A stretch of 64,000 bases of DNA from Hyphomicrobium sp. (GTDB lineage: Bacteria > Pseudomonadota > Alphaproteobacteria > Rhizobiales > Hyphomicrobiaceae): positions 482,757-546,756 of the forward strand of contig NZ_JAIETU010000006.1 in the NCBI RefSeq assembly GCF_019744875.1. The letters run 5' to 3'. Under the pieces are notes generated by a model. That model made no database searches and was not told the origin of the DNA. It was given only the letters and a program-made list of their open reading frames with translations. The position numbers and the translations under genes are program-made. Shown here piece by piece: positions 42,295 to 52,800 of the stretch; the first letter of the stretch is position 1; each line of letters opens with the position of its first letter.

Positions 42295-42329
42295 AGGGCC
42301 GTCCCGCCAAGTGGCTGGACGGCCTTTTT
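42295..42329 (+). terminator. Rho-independent terminator after the CHAP-like gene
   Basis: A perfect 8-bp stem (GGCCGTCC, 42297-42304; GGACGGCC, 42317-42324) followed by TTTTT, 28 nt past the stop. Confidence 0.8.
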
Positions 42330-42389
42330 GCGTCTCGGTTCGCGTCTGAGTTTGGGGTGTGCCTGAGCTTGCGGGCCCGTGAGTGGCCG

Positions 42390-42842
42390 TCAGCGGACCT
42401 TGAATTCCGCCATGCCTTCCCGGGCGAGCTCGTCGGCGCGCTCGTTTTCAGGGTTCCCGGCGTGGCCCTTGACCCAATGCCAGGTCACCTTGTGGCGGGC
42501 CAGGGCCTGCTCGAGGCGCTGCCACAATTCGACGTTCTTGACGGGCTTCTTGTCCGCCGTGCGCCAGCCGTTGCGCTTCCAGCCATGGATCCAGCTCATG
42601 ATGCCGTTCCGGACGTAGGAGCTGTCCGTGTAGAGGTCCGCCGTCACGCTCGCCTTCAGGGCTTCGAGGGCGGATATGGCCGCCATCAGCTCCATGCGGT
42701 TGTTGGTGGTCTGGGCTTCGCCGCCCTTCAGCTCCTTGCGGTGGTCGCCCCACATGAGGATGGCGCCCCAGCCGCCCGGCCCCGGGTTTCCGGAGCACGC
42801 GCCGTCCGTGTAGATCGTGACCGATTTACGCTCGTCGCTCAT
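42390..42842 (-). CDS. rnhA: ribonuclease HI
   Basis: Degrades RNA in RNA-DNA hybrids. All four catalytic acidic residues are visible: Asp in [14 protein letters not shown], Glu in NNRMELMA, Asp in YTDSSYV and Asp in ERADELA. It is 150 residues. The ATG is 1 nt past the thrB stop, a frequent alphaproteobacterial pairing (ispH-thrB-rnhA). Confidence 0.97.
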   Translation of the reverse strand: MSDERKSVTIYTDGACSGNPGPGGWGAILMWGDHRKELKGGEAQTTNNRMELMAAISALEALKASVTADLYTDSSYVRNGIMSWIHGWKRNGWRTADKKPVKNVELWQRLEQALARHKVTWHWVKGHAGNPENERADELAREGMAEFKVR

Positions 42843-42843
42843 G

Positions 42844-43812
42844 TCAGGCGCGCTCCAGCCCGTATTCGGCCGGGGAGGTCACTTCCTGATGGAAGCGTAG
42901 CCGTCTCAGATAGGCATAAGGGTCGTGCGGCTTGACGAGGGCGTTCGGGTCCCGATGCAGCCAGTCGTGGGCGCGCGTCAGCAGGAAGCGCAGCGCCGCG
43001 CCCCGGGCCAGCGTGGGGAACGTCTCGTATTCGCCCGGCGTCAGGGGCCGCAGGCTCTGATAGCCCGCGAGAAGCGCCCGTGCCTTGGTGGCGTTGAAGG
43101 CGTAGTCCGCCTCGAAGCACCAGGCGTTGAGGCAGATGGCCAGGTCGTAGGCCAAGAAGTCGTTACAGGCGAAGTAGAAGTCGATCAGGCCCGACAGCTT
43201 CTCGCCGATGAAGAAGACGTTGTCGGGGAAGAGGTCGGCGTGAATGACACCCTCCGGCAGATTGCGTGGCCAGGCACGGTCGAGATAGGCCAGCTCATAC
43301 GCAATGAGGGTGCCGAGCCCGCGGGAGACTTCGTCGCTGCGGTCGCCCAGGCGGTCGTAGAGGTCGTGCCAGCCTGTGAGGCCGAGCGCGTTGGACCGCT
43401 TGGCTTCGTAGCTCTGGCCGGCCAGATGCAGCTCGGCCAAGGCGCGGCCCACGGCTGCGCAGTGGGCCGGTTGCGGGCGACGTGGCCAGACGCCTTCAAG
43501 GAACGTGACGAGGGCTGCTGTGCGCCCGGAGATGTGGGTCAGGACTTCGCCCTGGCGATTACGGACGGGGAGTGGGCAGGAGATCTCGCGCCGGTTCAAA
43601 TGCTCGAGCAGGCCGAGAAAGAACGGCAGGTCCGCCGTGTCGACGCGCCGCTCGTAGAGCGTCAGGATGTACGTTCCGGTGGTCGTGTGGACGACGTAGT
43701 TGGTGTTCTCCACCCCTTCGGCGATGCCCTTGTAGGAGAGCAGCGCCCCGAGGCCGTAGCTCTCGATGAGGCGCGATAGGTCGTCGTCCGTCACTTCCGT
43801 ATAAACGGCCAT
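42844..43812 (-). CDS. thrB: homoserine kinase (aminoglycoside-phosphotransferase fold)
   Basis: Phosphorylates homoserine for ThrC. The 322-residue protein has the APH-type fold found in alphaproteobacterial Thr[33 protein letters not shown], the Brenner-like [14 protein letters not shown] and the metal-binding [19 protein letters not shown]. It lies between ispH and rnhA on the minus strand. Confidence 0.94.
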   Translation of the reverse strand: MAVYTEVTDDDLSRLIESYGLGALLSYKGIAEGVENTNYVVHTTTGTYILTLYERRVDTADLPFFLGLLEHLNRREISCPLPVRNRQGEVLTHISGRTAALVTFLEGVWPRRPQPAHCAAVGRALAELHLAGQSYEAKRSNALGLTGWHDLYDRLGDRSDEVSRGLGTLIAYELAYLDRAWPRNLPEGVIHADLFPDNVFFIGEKLSGLIDFYFACNDFLAYDLAICLNAWCFEADYAFNATKARALLAGYQSLRPLTPGEYETFPTLARGAALRFLLTRAHDWLHRDPNALVKPHDPYAYLRRLRFHQEVTSPAEYGLERA

Positions 43813-43869
43813 GGCTTTGCGGTCTTCTCTGGCTCTGAGCGCGTGGCGCCGGACGGGGTGTGTGAGCTA

Positions 43870-44859
43870 TCAGGCTTCGGCGGGCTCGCGCAACTCGCGC
43901 GGTACGTTGAAAGCGATGCGCTCGTTGGCGGTCGTGACCTGCTCTACCGCGATGTCGAAGCGCTGGGCGAGGGCGTCGAGGACCTCATCCACGAGCGTTT
44001 CGGGCGCAGATGCGCCGGCCGTCACGCCCACGGCGGATGCGCTGTCGAGCAAATTCCAGGGAATTTCGGCCGCGCGCTGGATGAGGATCGCCTTGGGGCA
44101 TCCCGAACGCTCGGCCACCTCGACCAGGCGCAGGGAGTTGGACGAGTTCGGCGCGCCGACGACGATCGTCAGATCGACCTTGCCGGCGATCGCCTTGACG
44201 GCCGCCTGCCGGTTGGTCGTGGCGTAGCAGATGTCTTCCTTGTGGGGGCCGACGATTTCGGGGAAGCGCCGCTTCAGGATGGCCACGATCTCGGCCGTGT
44301 CGTCGACCGAAAGCGTGGTCTGGGTGACGTAGGCGAGGCGCGAGACGTCTTCGGGCGCGATCGTCTCGGCGTGGGCGGCCGATTCAATCAGCGTGACGGC
44401 GCCGGGCGGGAGCTGGCCCGTCGTGCCTTCCACTTCCGGATGGCCCGCGTGCCCGATCAGCAGGATCTTGCGGCCTTCGGCGAAGTGGCGCGTCGCTTCC
44501 GTGTGCACCTTGAAGACGAGCGGGCAGGTGGCGTCGATGGCGAACATGTTGCGAGATTTCGCAGCGCGCGGCACGGACTTGGGAACACCATGTGCTGAAA
44601 ATATCACAGGCTGGGTGGTGTCCGGAATCTCGTCGAGCTCTTCCACAAAAACGGCACCTTTAGCCTTCAGGGACTCAACCACATACCGGTTGTGGACGAT
44701 CTCGTGGCGCACATAGACGGGGGCCCCGAACTTGGCCAGAGCCAGCTCGACGATCTGGATGGCGCGGTCGACGCCGGCGCAGAAGCCGCGCGGGGCGGCC
44801 AGCAGGACCTTGAGGGCGCGGCGCTGCAGGTGATCGAGTTCGGGTTCGGGCGAAGACAA
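43870..44859 (-). CDS. ispH: 4-hydroxy-3-methylbut-2-enyl diphosphate reductase
   Basis: An Fe-S enzyme for the last step of the MEP isoprenoid pathway. Cluster Cys are in [23 protein letters not shown] and ERSGCPKAI; other markers are the HGVP motif and GAPNSSNS. No in-frame ATG lies before the first cluster Cys. I favour TTG at 44859, preceded by AAGGA, giving 329 residues and a normal family length; the frame stays open to another TTG at 45027. The start is thus uncertain. Confidence 0.92.
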   Translation of the reverse strand: MSSPEPELDHLQRRALKVLLAAPRGFCAGVDRAIQIVELALAKFGAPVYVRHEIVHNRYVVESLKAKGAVFVEELDEIPDTTQPVIFSAHGVPKSVPRAAKSRNMFAIDATCPLVFKVHTEATRHFAEGRKILLIGHAGHPEVEGTTGQLPPGAVTLIESAAHAETIAPEDVSRLAYVTQTTLSVDDTAEIVAILKRRFPEIVGPHKEDICYATTNRQAAVKAIAGKVDLTIVVGAPNSSNSLRLVEVAERSGCPKAILIQRAAEIPWNLLDSASAVGVTAGASAPETLVDEVLDALAQRFDIAVEQVTTANERIAFNVPRELREPAEA

Positions 44860-45056
44860 GAGGTTAGATCCTTCGGCACTTGCGGCATTGAGAGTGTGGG
44901 TCAAATCGAGGGGCCGCTTTGTGGTTCCTGGCAGGGGTGATACAGCTTGAGTCTGACCTTCAAAACGGACACTGCCAAGGCGGGGGCGGGCGCGACGGGA
45001 TCGGGGGATCTCGCTCGGCGCAAGCAAGTTTCAGTGATTATGCGGATCGGAGTGGC

Positions 45057-45725
45057 ATGGCGCAATCCGTCATGACGAAGGCATTCACGGCGCGAGCCAT
45101 TGGCCTATGTGGAACCGTCATTGCCCTCGGCATGGCGGCTGCGCTCGGCGGGTGCGGCATGTCGTCCGTCACGTCCGGTCTCGGGTCGAGCATCTTCGGC
45201 AGCGGTTCGAGCACCGCTGAGCCGACGGTCAGCGAGGCCGAGCTGATGGCGGCCGCCAAGCAGGGCGGCGGCGATCCCTCGTCACTCGGCGGGGGAGAAG
45301 CCCAGCCGGGCTGCCCGCGCTTCGTCACCTGGCCGCGAGACAGCTACGTCACGATCTACGAGCCCGGCCGCGACGGCGACGGGCTGGCGATCATGCATCG
45401 CGGTGAAATCACACAGACGGCGCGCGAGTGCCAGATGAACGGTTCGCAGGTCACGGTGAAGTACGGCTTCTCCGGCCGCATCCTGCTCGGGCCGCGCGGC
45501 AAGTCCGGGCCGATCTCGCTGCCGATCAATGTGTTCGTGACGGACGCCAAGCGCGAGCGGATCACGACCGACAAGCTGCGCGTCGACGCGACGGTCGCGG
45601 TGGAAAATCCGATCGGATATTTCTCGGCCGTTCGCACGGTGACGTTCAACGTGCCCGAGGGTTCACGTCCCGGCGAGTTCGAGGTTTACGTCGGCTTCGA
45701 CAGGCCGCCCCCGAAAGCGGGCTAG
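45057..45725 (+). CDS. putative lipoprotein, unknown
   Basis: A 222-residue exported lipoprotein: basic start, hydrophobic stretch, and lipobox ALGGC (Cys near residue 33). A Gly/Ser-rich linker (about 35-85) leads to a beta-rich domain with Cys at CPRFVTWPRDSYVTIYEP and ECQMNG, possibly a disulfide, then PINVFVTDAKRERITTDKLRVD. It is widely distributed in related genomes as an uncharacterised protein as far as I can tell, but I do not recognise a named family. Divergent from ispH. Confidence 0.75.
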   Translation: MAQSVMTKAFTARAIGLCGTVIALGMAAALGGCGMSSVTSGLGSSIFGSGSSTAEPTVSEAELMAAAKQGGGDPSSLGGGEAQPGCPRFVTWPRDSYVTIYEPGRDGDGLAIMHRGEITQTARECQMNGSQVTVKYGFSGRILLGPRGKSGPISLPINVFVTDAKRERITTDKLRVDATVAVENPIGYFSAVRTVTFNVPEGSRPGEFEVYVGFDRPPPKAG

Positions 45726-45755
45726 CCGGTTTCGCCTCCCAGCCATTTCCGTCTG

Positions 45756-46103
45756 CTAGTCGCGTTCTTCCGTTTGCTCGTCGCATTCGCCGGAAAGCTC
45801 GGCGTGCAGGGGGCGCATGCTGTCTCTGGCCCAGATGTCCTGCGAGTCAAAGATGGCCGTTGCGGGCCAGCGCGGGTCGGGCTCGGCGTAGCGGCTCCAG
45901 GTGAGATGCACTTCCGCGACGCGGCCGTCGGCGAGCGCGAAGAGCGCGTCGTCGGTGTCGGCGCGGCGTGCGATCAGGCGCGCGGACTTTCCAAACAGAA
46001 CGTGGCGCGGCGAAACCTCGATCGCAAGCTGACGCACAAGACCGGCGGCAACCGTCTCGTCGTCCACGGCGTACCAGGGCTCCAGCCATTCGAAGGCAGT
46101 CAT
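45756..46103 (-). CDS. conserved hypothetical protein
   Basis: A 115-residue soluble acidic protein beginning MTAFEWLEPWYAVDDETVAAGLVRQLAIEVSPRHVLFG, with a middle part ADGRVAEVHLTWSRYAEPDPRWP and an acidic tail (DEQTEERD). The regular alternation suggests a small alpha/beta fold. No function is recognised. It lies in the same direction as the next hypothetical gene upstream but 38 nt away, so they may share a transcript. Confidence 0.7.
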   Translation of the reverse strand: MTAFEWLEPWYAVDDETVAAGLVRQLAIEVSPRHVLFGKSARLIARRADTDDALFALADGRVAEVHLTWSRYAEPDPRWPATAIFDSQDIWARDSMRPLHAELSGECDEQTEERD

Positions 46104-46141
46104 GCGCGGTGACCTCCGCTGCCGGGCGGGCTTGGCCGCGC

Positions 46142-46738
46142 TCAGGGCTTCTGGAAGACGGTCATCGAGATCAGGCCGCCGGGGGAGCCTGATTTCGGCG
46201 CGTAGTGGTAGACCAGAACGAGCAGGCGATCATTGCCGCCGCTCCAGGAGGTGATCGCCCACGGGCCTTCCACGTAGGCGGCGTCCGGCTTGCGCTCGAT
46301 GAGCTTCTGCATTTCAGCCGAGACGGACGCGGGCGGCGTCTTGTCGTTGGGCAGCACGAGGCTGCACGCGAAGTTCGTCGCGTCCTCGTATTTCGGAAAA
46401 TCGGCCTTCGACTGGTCGTCCATCGGGCTCTTGGTGATGGCGAGCGAGTAGGTGCCGGCGCCGGACGTCAGCGTCCAGGCCTTGAGGATTTCCGGTGCGA
46501 CCGCGGGGCGGAATGCGTCGAGGTCCTTGCCGGTGATCGGCTGCCACGTGCTGTCGGCCTGTGCCTCGACGCGTGCGATCTCGGGCATGGTGCCGTAGCA
46601 GAGGCGATCGAAGAGGCGCACGCTGGCGGCGGCCCCGTCCTGGGCGCGCGCGAGCGTTGGTGCGGCGAGCGCCAGGATCAGCAGGGACGCCAAGGCCGTC
46701 ATGCGTCGTCGTGCGATGAGCTTCATCTCGCTGTTCAT
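46142..46738 (-). CDS. exported hypothetical protein
   Basis: A 198-residue secreted protein. From the ATG at 46738 it has a signal peptide (RRRMTALASLLILALAAPTLARA). The mature part has two Cys (DRLCYGTMPE and NFACSLVLP), FRPAVAPEILKAWTLTSGAGTYSLAITKSP, and a C-terminal beta region VLVYHYAPKSG. An in-frame extension to 46834 runs through the atp terminator and is unlikely. No named family is recognised. Confidence 0.7.
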   Translation of the reverse strand: MNSEMKLIARRRMTALASLLILALAAPTLARAQDGAAASVRLFDRLCYGTMPEIARVEAQADSTWQPITGKDLDAFRPAVAPEILKAWTLTSGAGTYSLAITKSPMDDQSKADFPKYEDATNFACSLVLPNDKTPPASVSAEMQKLIERKPDAAYVEGPWAITSWSGGNDRLLVLVYHYAPKSGSPGGLISMTVFQKP

Positions 46739-46832
46739 GTCGATCTCGTATCCGCGCTGGCGATTGCTCAGCGGGCGTAGCACATTTTTCCGGCGATCGC
46801 TTTTCCGGCCACCGCGTTGTGTCTCAGGGCAC

Positions 46833-46862
46833 AAAAAAAACCGGGCACGTGGCCCGGTTTTT
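46833..46862. terminator. bidirectional terminator at the end of the atp F0 operon
   Basis: A 9-bp stem (AAACCGGGC, 46838-46846; GCCCGGTTT, 46852-46860) flanked by A and T runs on both sides. It ends the F0 operon, about 30 nt past the atpF stop, and may also prevent readthrough from the other strand. Confidence 0.85.
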
Positions 46863-46893
46863 CGAAAGGTCGTTGATCAAGGCAGCGGGCAGC

Positions 46894-47385
46894 TCAGTTG
46901 AGCTTGCCCTTGAGGTCGCGAATGGCGGTCTCGGCGAGCGAAACGCCCGCTTCGCCGGCCATCTTGGCCTTGAGAATGCCCTCGGAGGCTTTGACGGCCA
47001 GATCGACTGCCGCAGCGCGGACGTCGCTGATGGCCTGGGCTTCCGCGCGGGCGATCTTTTCCTCGGCCGACTTGGTGCGGCGCTCGACCTGCTCTGCCAG
47101 CGAACGGCGCGTTTCGGCGGCAAGGCTTTCGGCCTCGCGCTTGGCGGCGTCGATGATCGACTTTGCTTCGTCCTCGGCCTCACGCGCCTTGCGCTGGTAG
47201 TCAGCGAGGAGCTGCTGGGCCTCGTCGCGCAGGCGGCGGGCTTCGTCGAGCTCGGTGCGGATGGCATTGGCGCGCGCATCGAGTGCGCGGCCGATGATGC
47301 CGGGAACGCCTTTCCAGATGAGCAGTCCCATAAACAGCAGGAACGAGATCATCACCCAGAATTCAGGATAGCCGGGGTTCAGCAT
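46894..47385 (-). CDS. atpF: ATP synthase F0 subunit b
   Basis: One of two b-type subunits forming the peripheral stalk. The 163-residue protein has an N-terminal membrane helix (MLNPGYPEFWVMISFLLFMGLLIW) and a long charged coiled coil (about 35-150). It is last in the F0 operon, 7 nt after the b' gene, with a strong terminator behind it. Confidence 0.94.
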   Translation of the reverse strand: MLNPGYPEFWVMISFLLFMGLLIWKGVPGIIGRALDARANAIRTELDEARRLRDEAQQLLADYQRKAREAEDEAKSIIDAAKREAESLAAETRRSLAEQVERRTKSAEEKIARAEAQAISDVRAAAVDLAVKASEGILKAKMAGEAGVSLAETAIRDLKGKLN

Positions 47386-47392
47386 ACTCGCC

Positions 47393-47968
47393 TCACTTGT
47401 CCGAACCGGACGGGATGGCGCGAACCGCCTCGTCCTTCGTGACGTTGATGTTCGTCAACGCGTTGACGATCTCGACGACCGTGTCGCCGGCGATGTCCTT
47501 GACGCTGGCGAGAGCCTTGGTCTTGGTGGCGGCAATGCTGGCCTCGGCGTCAGCGAGCTTCTTCGCCAACTGGTCCTCGACAGCCTTGCGTTCCTTGTCG
47601 ACCTCGGCGCCCAGCTCATCGCGCGTCTTGCGAGCGATGGCAGATGCGCTACCGCGTGCGTCCGAAAGCGCCTTCTCGTAGGTCTGGAGCGCCTTGTCGG
47701 TCTCGCCCTTGAGCCGCTCGGCCGCAGCCAGATCGCGCTGAATGCGGTCGCGACGCTCTTCGATCACCTCGCCGATGCGCGGAAGCGCAACCTTCGACAT
47801 GATCCAGTAGAGCAGCACGAACGTCACCGCGAGCCAGAAAAGCTGCGGAGCGAAGTCGGGGGCGTGGAGTTGCGGAAGCCCGCCCGACTTGTGCTCGTCG
47901 AGCGCTTCGGCCACGTCTCTTCCGACGTCGAGAGCTTCCGCGACGAGCACTGTCATCGCTGTAATCAT
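47393..47968 (-). CDS. atpF': ATP synthase F0 subunit b'
   Basis: The second, diverged b-type subunit found in alphaproteobacteria and phototrophs; forms a b/b' heterodimer. It has 191 residues: a longer N-terminus, then FAPQLFWLAVTFVLLYWIM as the membrane helix with the family PxFDxxxFPxQxFWL-like pattern, and a long coiled coil. It follows atpE. Confidence 0.94.
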   Translation of the reverse strand: MITAMTVLVAEALDVGRDVAEALDEHKSGGLPQLHAPDFAPQLFWLAVTFVLLYWIMSKVALPRIGEVIEERRDRIQRDLAAAERLKGETDKALQTYEKALSDARGSASAIARKTRDELGAEVDKERKAVEDQLAKKLADAEASIAATKTKALASVKDIAGDTVVEIVNALTNINVTKDEAVRAIPSGSDK

Positions 47969-48047
47969 TGAAGTCTCCTCAAAGGAGCCGGCCGCGGGCC
48001 CACGATCGCGGGTTTATCCGCGTCGAGGGCCTGCCGCCTGTGACGGA

Positions 48048-48272
48048 TCAACCGAAGAGGATGATCAGAGCGATGAGGAGGCCGAACAGGCCGGTTGCTT
48101 CAGCGAGAGCGAAGCCGATCAGCAGGTTCGTGAACTGGCCAGGAGCAGCCGACGGGTTGCGCAGCGCGCCCGAGAGGTAGTTGCCGAAGATGTTGCCGAT
48201 GCCGATGCCGGCGCCGATGAGCGCGAAGCAGGCGAGGCCGGCGCCGATGAACTTTGCTGCCTGGGGATCCAT
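48048..48272 (-). CDS. atpE: ATP synthase F0 subunit c
   Basis: The 74-residue proton-translocating ring subunit. Two hydrophobic helices flank the polar loop (ALRNPSAAP), and the essential acidic residue is Glu58 in [12 protein letters not shown] choose the second ATG (48272), which has GGAG about 7 nt upstream, over the ATG four codons earlier. Confidence 0.95.
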   Translation of the reverse strand: MDPQAAKFIGAGLACFALIGAGIGIGNIFGNYLSGALRNPSAAPGQFTNLLIGFALAEATGLFGLLIALIILFG

Positions 48273-48366
48273 GGTCGTCTCCATTTTAGAGTTTTAAGTG
48301 GTTGATTGGGAACGGCACGCTTTCGTCCGGAACGGCATCGCTGCCGCTCCGGCTTCGGCGCAGCGA

Positions 48367-49134
48367 TTAGTGGTGCATGTTGACCGCGTCGTTCAGGTAG
48401 ATGCAGGTCAACACGGTGAAAATGAACGCCTGCAGGAACGACACGAGAAATTCGAGGCCGGTGAACGCGGCGGTGAAGAGAACCGGGAAGGCCTTGGCAA
48501 CCACCGGCAGGCTGACCGCGAAGCTTGCGAAAACCTTCAGCATCGTGTGGCCGGCCATCATGTTGGCGAACAGACGCACGGCAAGGCTGATGGGACGGAT
48601 GAGGTAGGACACGATCTCGATCGGCACGATCAGCGGCATCAGCCAGATCGGCACGCCGTCCGGCACGAAGAGCTTCAGGTAACCCACGCCGTGGCGCGCA
48701 AAGCCGATCAGCGTGACCGTGACCCAGACCATGAGCGCGAGCGCGAAGGTGACGATGATGTGGCTGGTGACCGTGAACGAGCCCGGGATCATGCCCAGCA
48801 TGTTGACGGCGAGAATGAAGATGAAGATCGAGAAGACCCAGGGGAAGTAGCGCATGCCTTCTTCGCCCAGGTTCTCGCGGACGATGCCGGCGACGAACTC
48901 ATAAAGGCTTTCGGCGATCGACTGCATGCGGCTCGGCACGAGCGAGCGGCCGTTCATCGCGAAAATCAGGAAGCCCGATGCGAGCACGAGCGCCAGAACC
49001 ATGAAGAGCGCCGAGTTCGTGAAGGAGATGTCGTAGCCGAACAGCTCCATCGGAACGAGACGCTTGATCTCGAACTGGGCCATCGGGCCGTGGTTTTCCG
49101 CCGCGTGTCCCGCCACTTCTGCCGCCTGAGCCAA
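48367..49134 (-). CDS. atpB: ATP synthase F0 subunit a
   Basis: The stator channel subunit. It is 255 residues with five to six helices and the essential Arg in SLAVRLFANMMAGH, plus the C-terminal FLQAFIFTVLTCIYLNDAV. It sits between atpI and atpE. Confidence 0.96.
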   Translation of the reverse strand: MAQAAEVAGHAAENHGPMAQFEIKRLVPMELFGYDISFTNSALFMVLALVLASGFLIFAMNGRSLVPSRMQSIAESLYEFVAGIVRENLGEEGMRYFPWVFSIFIFILAVNMLGMIPGSFTVTSHIIVTFALALMVWVTVTLIGFARHGVGYLKLFVPDGVPIWLMPLIVPIEIVSYLIRPISLAVRLFANMMAGHTMLKVFASFAVSLPVVAKAFPVLFTAAFTGLEFLVSFLQAFIFTVLTCIYLNDAVNMHH

Positions 49135-49144
49135 TGTCCGTCCC

Positions 49145-49564
49145 CTACTTCCGGTCTTCTTCTTCGTCGTCGTCAGGAACCGCCTTGGCGCTTCGCTGCA
49201 TCGGTTCGGCTTCCGCCTGAAGGCGTCGCGCCGTCCTTATGATGTTCATGAGACCGGCTGCAAAGCCGAGCATCAGAAACACGATCAGTAGCCAAGGCGC
49301 CGTTCCGAACTGGTCGTCCAGAATTTTGCCGATGAACCCGCCGACGGCGATGCCGACGACCAGTTCAATGGCGATTTTCATCGCCTGACCCATCGCCGCG
49401 CCGCGCGCCCGATCACCGGGCTCGGGACCGCGCTTGGCGCGAGCCTCTGCCTTGACCTTTTCGAGCCGAGCACCCAGATCCGAAGCGCGCTTTTTAAACG
49501 CGTCCCGTTCCTCGGGGGAAATCTCGCCGCGAGCAGGATTTTCGTCATCGCTCGGCGTCGACAT
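49145..49564 (-). CDS. atpI: ATP synthase subunit I
   Basis: A small assembly factor of the F0 operon. The N-terminal half is charged (EISPEERDAFKKRASDLGARLEKVKAEARAK) and two membrane helices follow (IAIELVVGIAVGGFIGKIL and LIVFLMLGFAAGLMNII), the AtpI pattern. It is 139 residues and is first in the operon. Confidence 0.88.
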   Translation of the reverse strand: MSTPSDDENPARGEISPEERDAFKKRASDLGARLEKVKAEARAKRGPEPGDRARGAAMGQAMKIAIELVVGIAVGGFIGKILDDQFGTAPWLLIVFLMLGFAAGLMNIIRTARRLQAEAEPMQRSAKAVPDDDEEEDRK

Positions 49565-49811
49565 CGCGTCCCCTTACCGTGCCAGACTCAGGGCTGAAAA
49601 CGGCCGGAATACCAACGGCGCGCACCATACCCGGAGCCCCCGCCGTGTCAAGCAATGGCCACATTGTCGGGCCTGCGAAAGGGTACGGCGAAACCGCGCA
49701 GGGATCGGGCAAGGCAGCAAGCCGCGGGCAATGGCCTGAAACGCCCGGAAAAAGACCGGCATATCCTTAAGTAGAGTGGCCTTAGGCCGGATGGCGATCC
49801 GGCTGCTGAGG
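49565..49811. other. region upstream of atpI
   Basis: About 250 bp holding the F0 promoter and the 3' flank of smc. No gene-like frame is seen. Confidence 0.4.
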
Positions 49812-52800
49812 TCAGCCTGCTTCGCGGAAGGAGCGGGCGGTTTCGAGGTCGACCGACACAAGCTGGGAGACGCCCTTTTCGGCCATCGTCACGCCGAACA
49901 GTCTGTTCATCCGCATCATCGTCATCGGGTGATGCGTGATGACGAGGAAGCGCGTGGCGGTCTCCTCGGACATCTTTTCCATCAGCAGGCAGAAGCGGTC
50001 GACGTTGGCATCGTCGAGCGGGGCGTCGACTTCGTCGAGCACGCAGATCGGCGACGGATTCGTGAGGAAGATCGCGAAGATAAGCGAGAGGGCGGTCAGC
50101 GTCTGCTCGCCGCCCGAGAGCAGCGACAGGGTGGCGGGCTTCTTGCCCGGTGGCTTGGCCAGGATTTCGAGGCCGCTGTCGAGCGGGTCTTCCCCGGCGA
50201 TCATTTCCAGGCGCGCTTCGCCGCCGCCGAACAGGGTCGTGAACAGCCGCTGGAAGTGGCCGTTGACGGTCTCGAAGGCCTCGTCGAGGCGCTTCTTGCC
50301 CTCGCGGTTCAGCTGGTTGATAGCGCCGCGCAGCTTTGCGATCGCCTCTTCGACGTCGGCCTTCTCGGTCTCCATGGTGCCGAGCTGTTCGAGAAACGCG
50401 TTCAGTTCCTCGTCGGCCTGCAGGTTGACGCCACCCAAGCGTTCGCGGTCGCTCTTTAAGCGTTGAAGGCTGCGGTCGGCGTCGGCGAGGGCAGGCAGGC
50501 TGTCGCCCGCGGCCAAGCCGGCGATGGCGAGGCAGTCCTCTGGGTTGACGTTCATGTTCTCGCGAATGCGGCGTGCCTCATCCTGGCGGCGGGTGCGGGC
50601 GCCTTCGAGCTTCGTCTCGACGCGGACTTTGGATTCGCGGGCGCCCGCGAGGGCGGTCTGGGCCGCGCGAAGCGCTTGAGCGGCCGTCCGCAGCGCGGTT
50701 TCCGCCCGCGCCAGGTCGTCGGCTGCCGTATTGCGTGCCGCTTCGGCATCCGACAGGGCGCCGAGCAGGCTCTGGCGGCGCTCGTCCAGGGCGGGAATCA
50801 CCTCATCGAGGGAAATGACGTCGGCCTTGGTCTTGCCGAGGCGTTCTTCGAGGGCGGCGATGTGGTCGGCGGCACTTTGGCTGCGCGTCGCCCAGCGGGC
50901 GCGCTCGGAGGCGATGGCGTCGCGGCGGCGCTTGCGCGCTTCGCGTTCGCGGACGTGGCTGGCGACGCGGGCCTGAGCGACGGTAAGCGCGGTGCGCTTT
51001 TCCTGCGCGGCGCGCTGGACCTCCTGCAAGCGGGCGGCCGGATCTGCTTCCGAGTCGAGCTTGGCCAGCTCGTCCTCGATGTGGTCGAGCGCGGCCTGGG
51101 CATCGGCCTGCGCGGTTTCGGCGCGCGTGCGCGCTTCGCCGATCGCGGCCATCTTCGCTTCGGTGGCGCGGGCCTGCCGCTGGATGGCCTCGAGGGCGTC
51201 GCGGGTGGCGACGTGATTGGCCTGCGTGTCGCGCCAGAGGGCGCGCAGGCGCTTTTCTTCCGCCGCTGCTGCGGCGTGAGCGGCGGCGGCTTCCTGCTCC
51301 TCGACGGTCAGGCGCTGCGTTTCGGCCTTGGCGAGCTTTTCGCGCTCGAACATGTCCGAGAGCCGATTGCGCTCGGCGAGGCGCTGGGCGGCCGGCGTCA
51401 TGCCGCCCGCTACGGCGATGAAGCCGTCCCACCTCCAGAGATCACCTTCGCGACTGACGAGGCGCTGGCCCTGCTTCAGATGCGGCTGCAGGCGCGCGCC
51501 GAGCTCGCGCGAGACGACGCCGATCTGGCGCAGGCGGCGGGTCAGTTCTGGCGGCGCGCCGACGTGAAGGCTCAAGGGCTCCGCGTCGGCGGGGAGGGCT
51601 TCGTCGTCCTGTCCGACCTCGATGCGGCGCCAGCGGACGTCGGCGGCTTCGTGGATTGGGGCGTCGAGGTCGTCGCCGAGGGATGCGACGAGCGCGGCCT
51701 CGTAGCCGGGCGCAACGCGCAACTGCTCGACCACGGGCGGCATGCCGTCTTCGTAGGTCGGCATGACGAGCTTCGAGAGCGTTTCGCGCTCGGTGATCAG
51801 CGCGGACAGCGCCATGCGCGCGCGCTGGGCGGTTTCGCTCTTGGTACGTGCCAGCTCGACGAGATCGCCGAGCTTGTCCTCGGCGTCGAGGGTCGCGGCC
51901 TCGATGGTTGCGATTTCGCGCGCGAGGCGCTGGCCCTGCTCGGTGATGGACGCGAGCTTGAGCGAATCCGGGGCGGCTGCGGCCGCTGCTTCCGTATCGC
52001 GCTGGAGAGAGGCGAGTTCGGCGGCGAACTTCGCGATCGTCCTGCGGCGTTCCTCCTCTGCCGTTTCCAGCGACTTGCGTTTGGCGCGCGATTCAGCGGC
52101 CTTTTCCGTGACGACGGCGAGATCTTTCTCGGCCACGTCGACCGCGGATTGGGCTTCTTCCTCGGCCGCGTGGATGTGATCCTCGGCGGCGTCGGCTTCC
52201 GTGTCGGCCGTGTCGAGGCCGGCGGCTTCGACATCGAACTCGGCCAGGATATCCTTGGCTTCGGAAATCAGCACCGCCTCGCGCGCGAGATCCTTTTCAA
52301 GCTCGGTTGCGAGCTTGGCCAGCTCCTGGCGGCGCTCGGTGCAGCGGGTGGCTTCCTTGGCGAGGCCGTCGGTTTCGATGCGGATCCGGCTCAGCGCCGC
52401 GCCGCGCTCGGCTTCCTTTTCGCGCAGCGGCTGGATCGTTTCGGAAAGATCGGCTTCATCGCGGATGGCGATGGCCTCGGCCTCGGTCGCCTGCGCCAGC
52501 AGCGCGAGACCCTCCGCGAAGTTGCGCTCCTCGGTGTCGACGAGCGTCTGGGCTTCGATCCACGACAGATGAGCGAGAAGGGCTTCGCCGCGGCGGATCT
52601 CTTCGGAGAGGTCCTTGTAGCGGCGCGCCTGGCGGGCCTGGCGCTTCAGGCTTTCGATCTGCGAACCGAGCTGGCCCATGATGTCGGAGAGGCGGGCGAG
52701 GTTGCTTTCGGCGCCCTTCAAGCGCAGCTCCGCCTCGTGGCGGCGGCTGTGCAGGCCGGCAATGCCGGCGGCGTCTTCCAGCACGCGGCGGCGCTGCTCG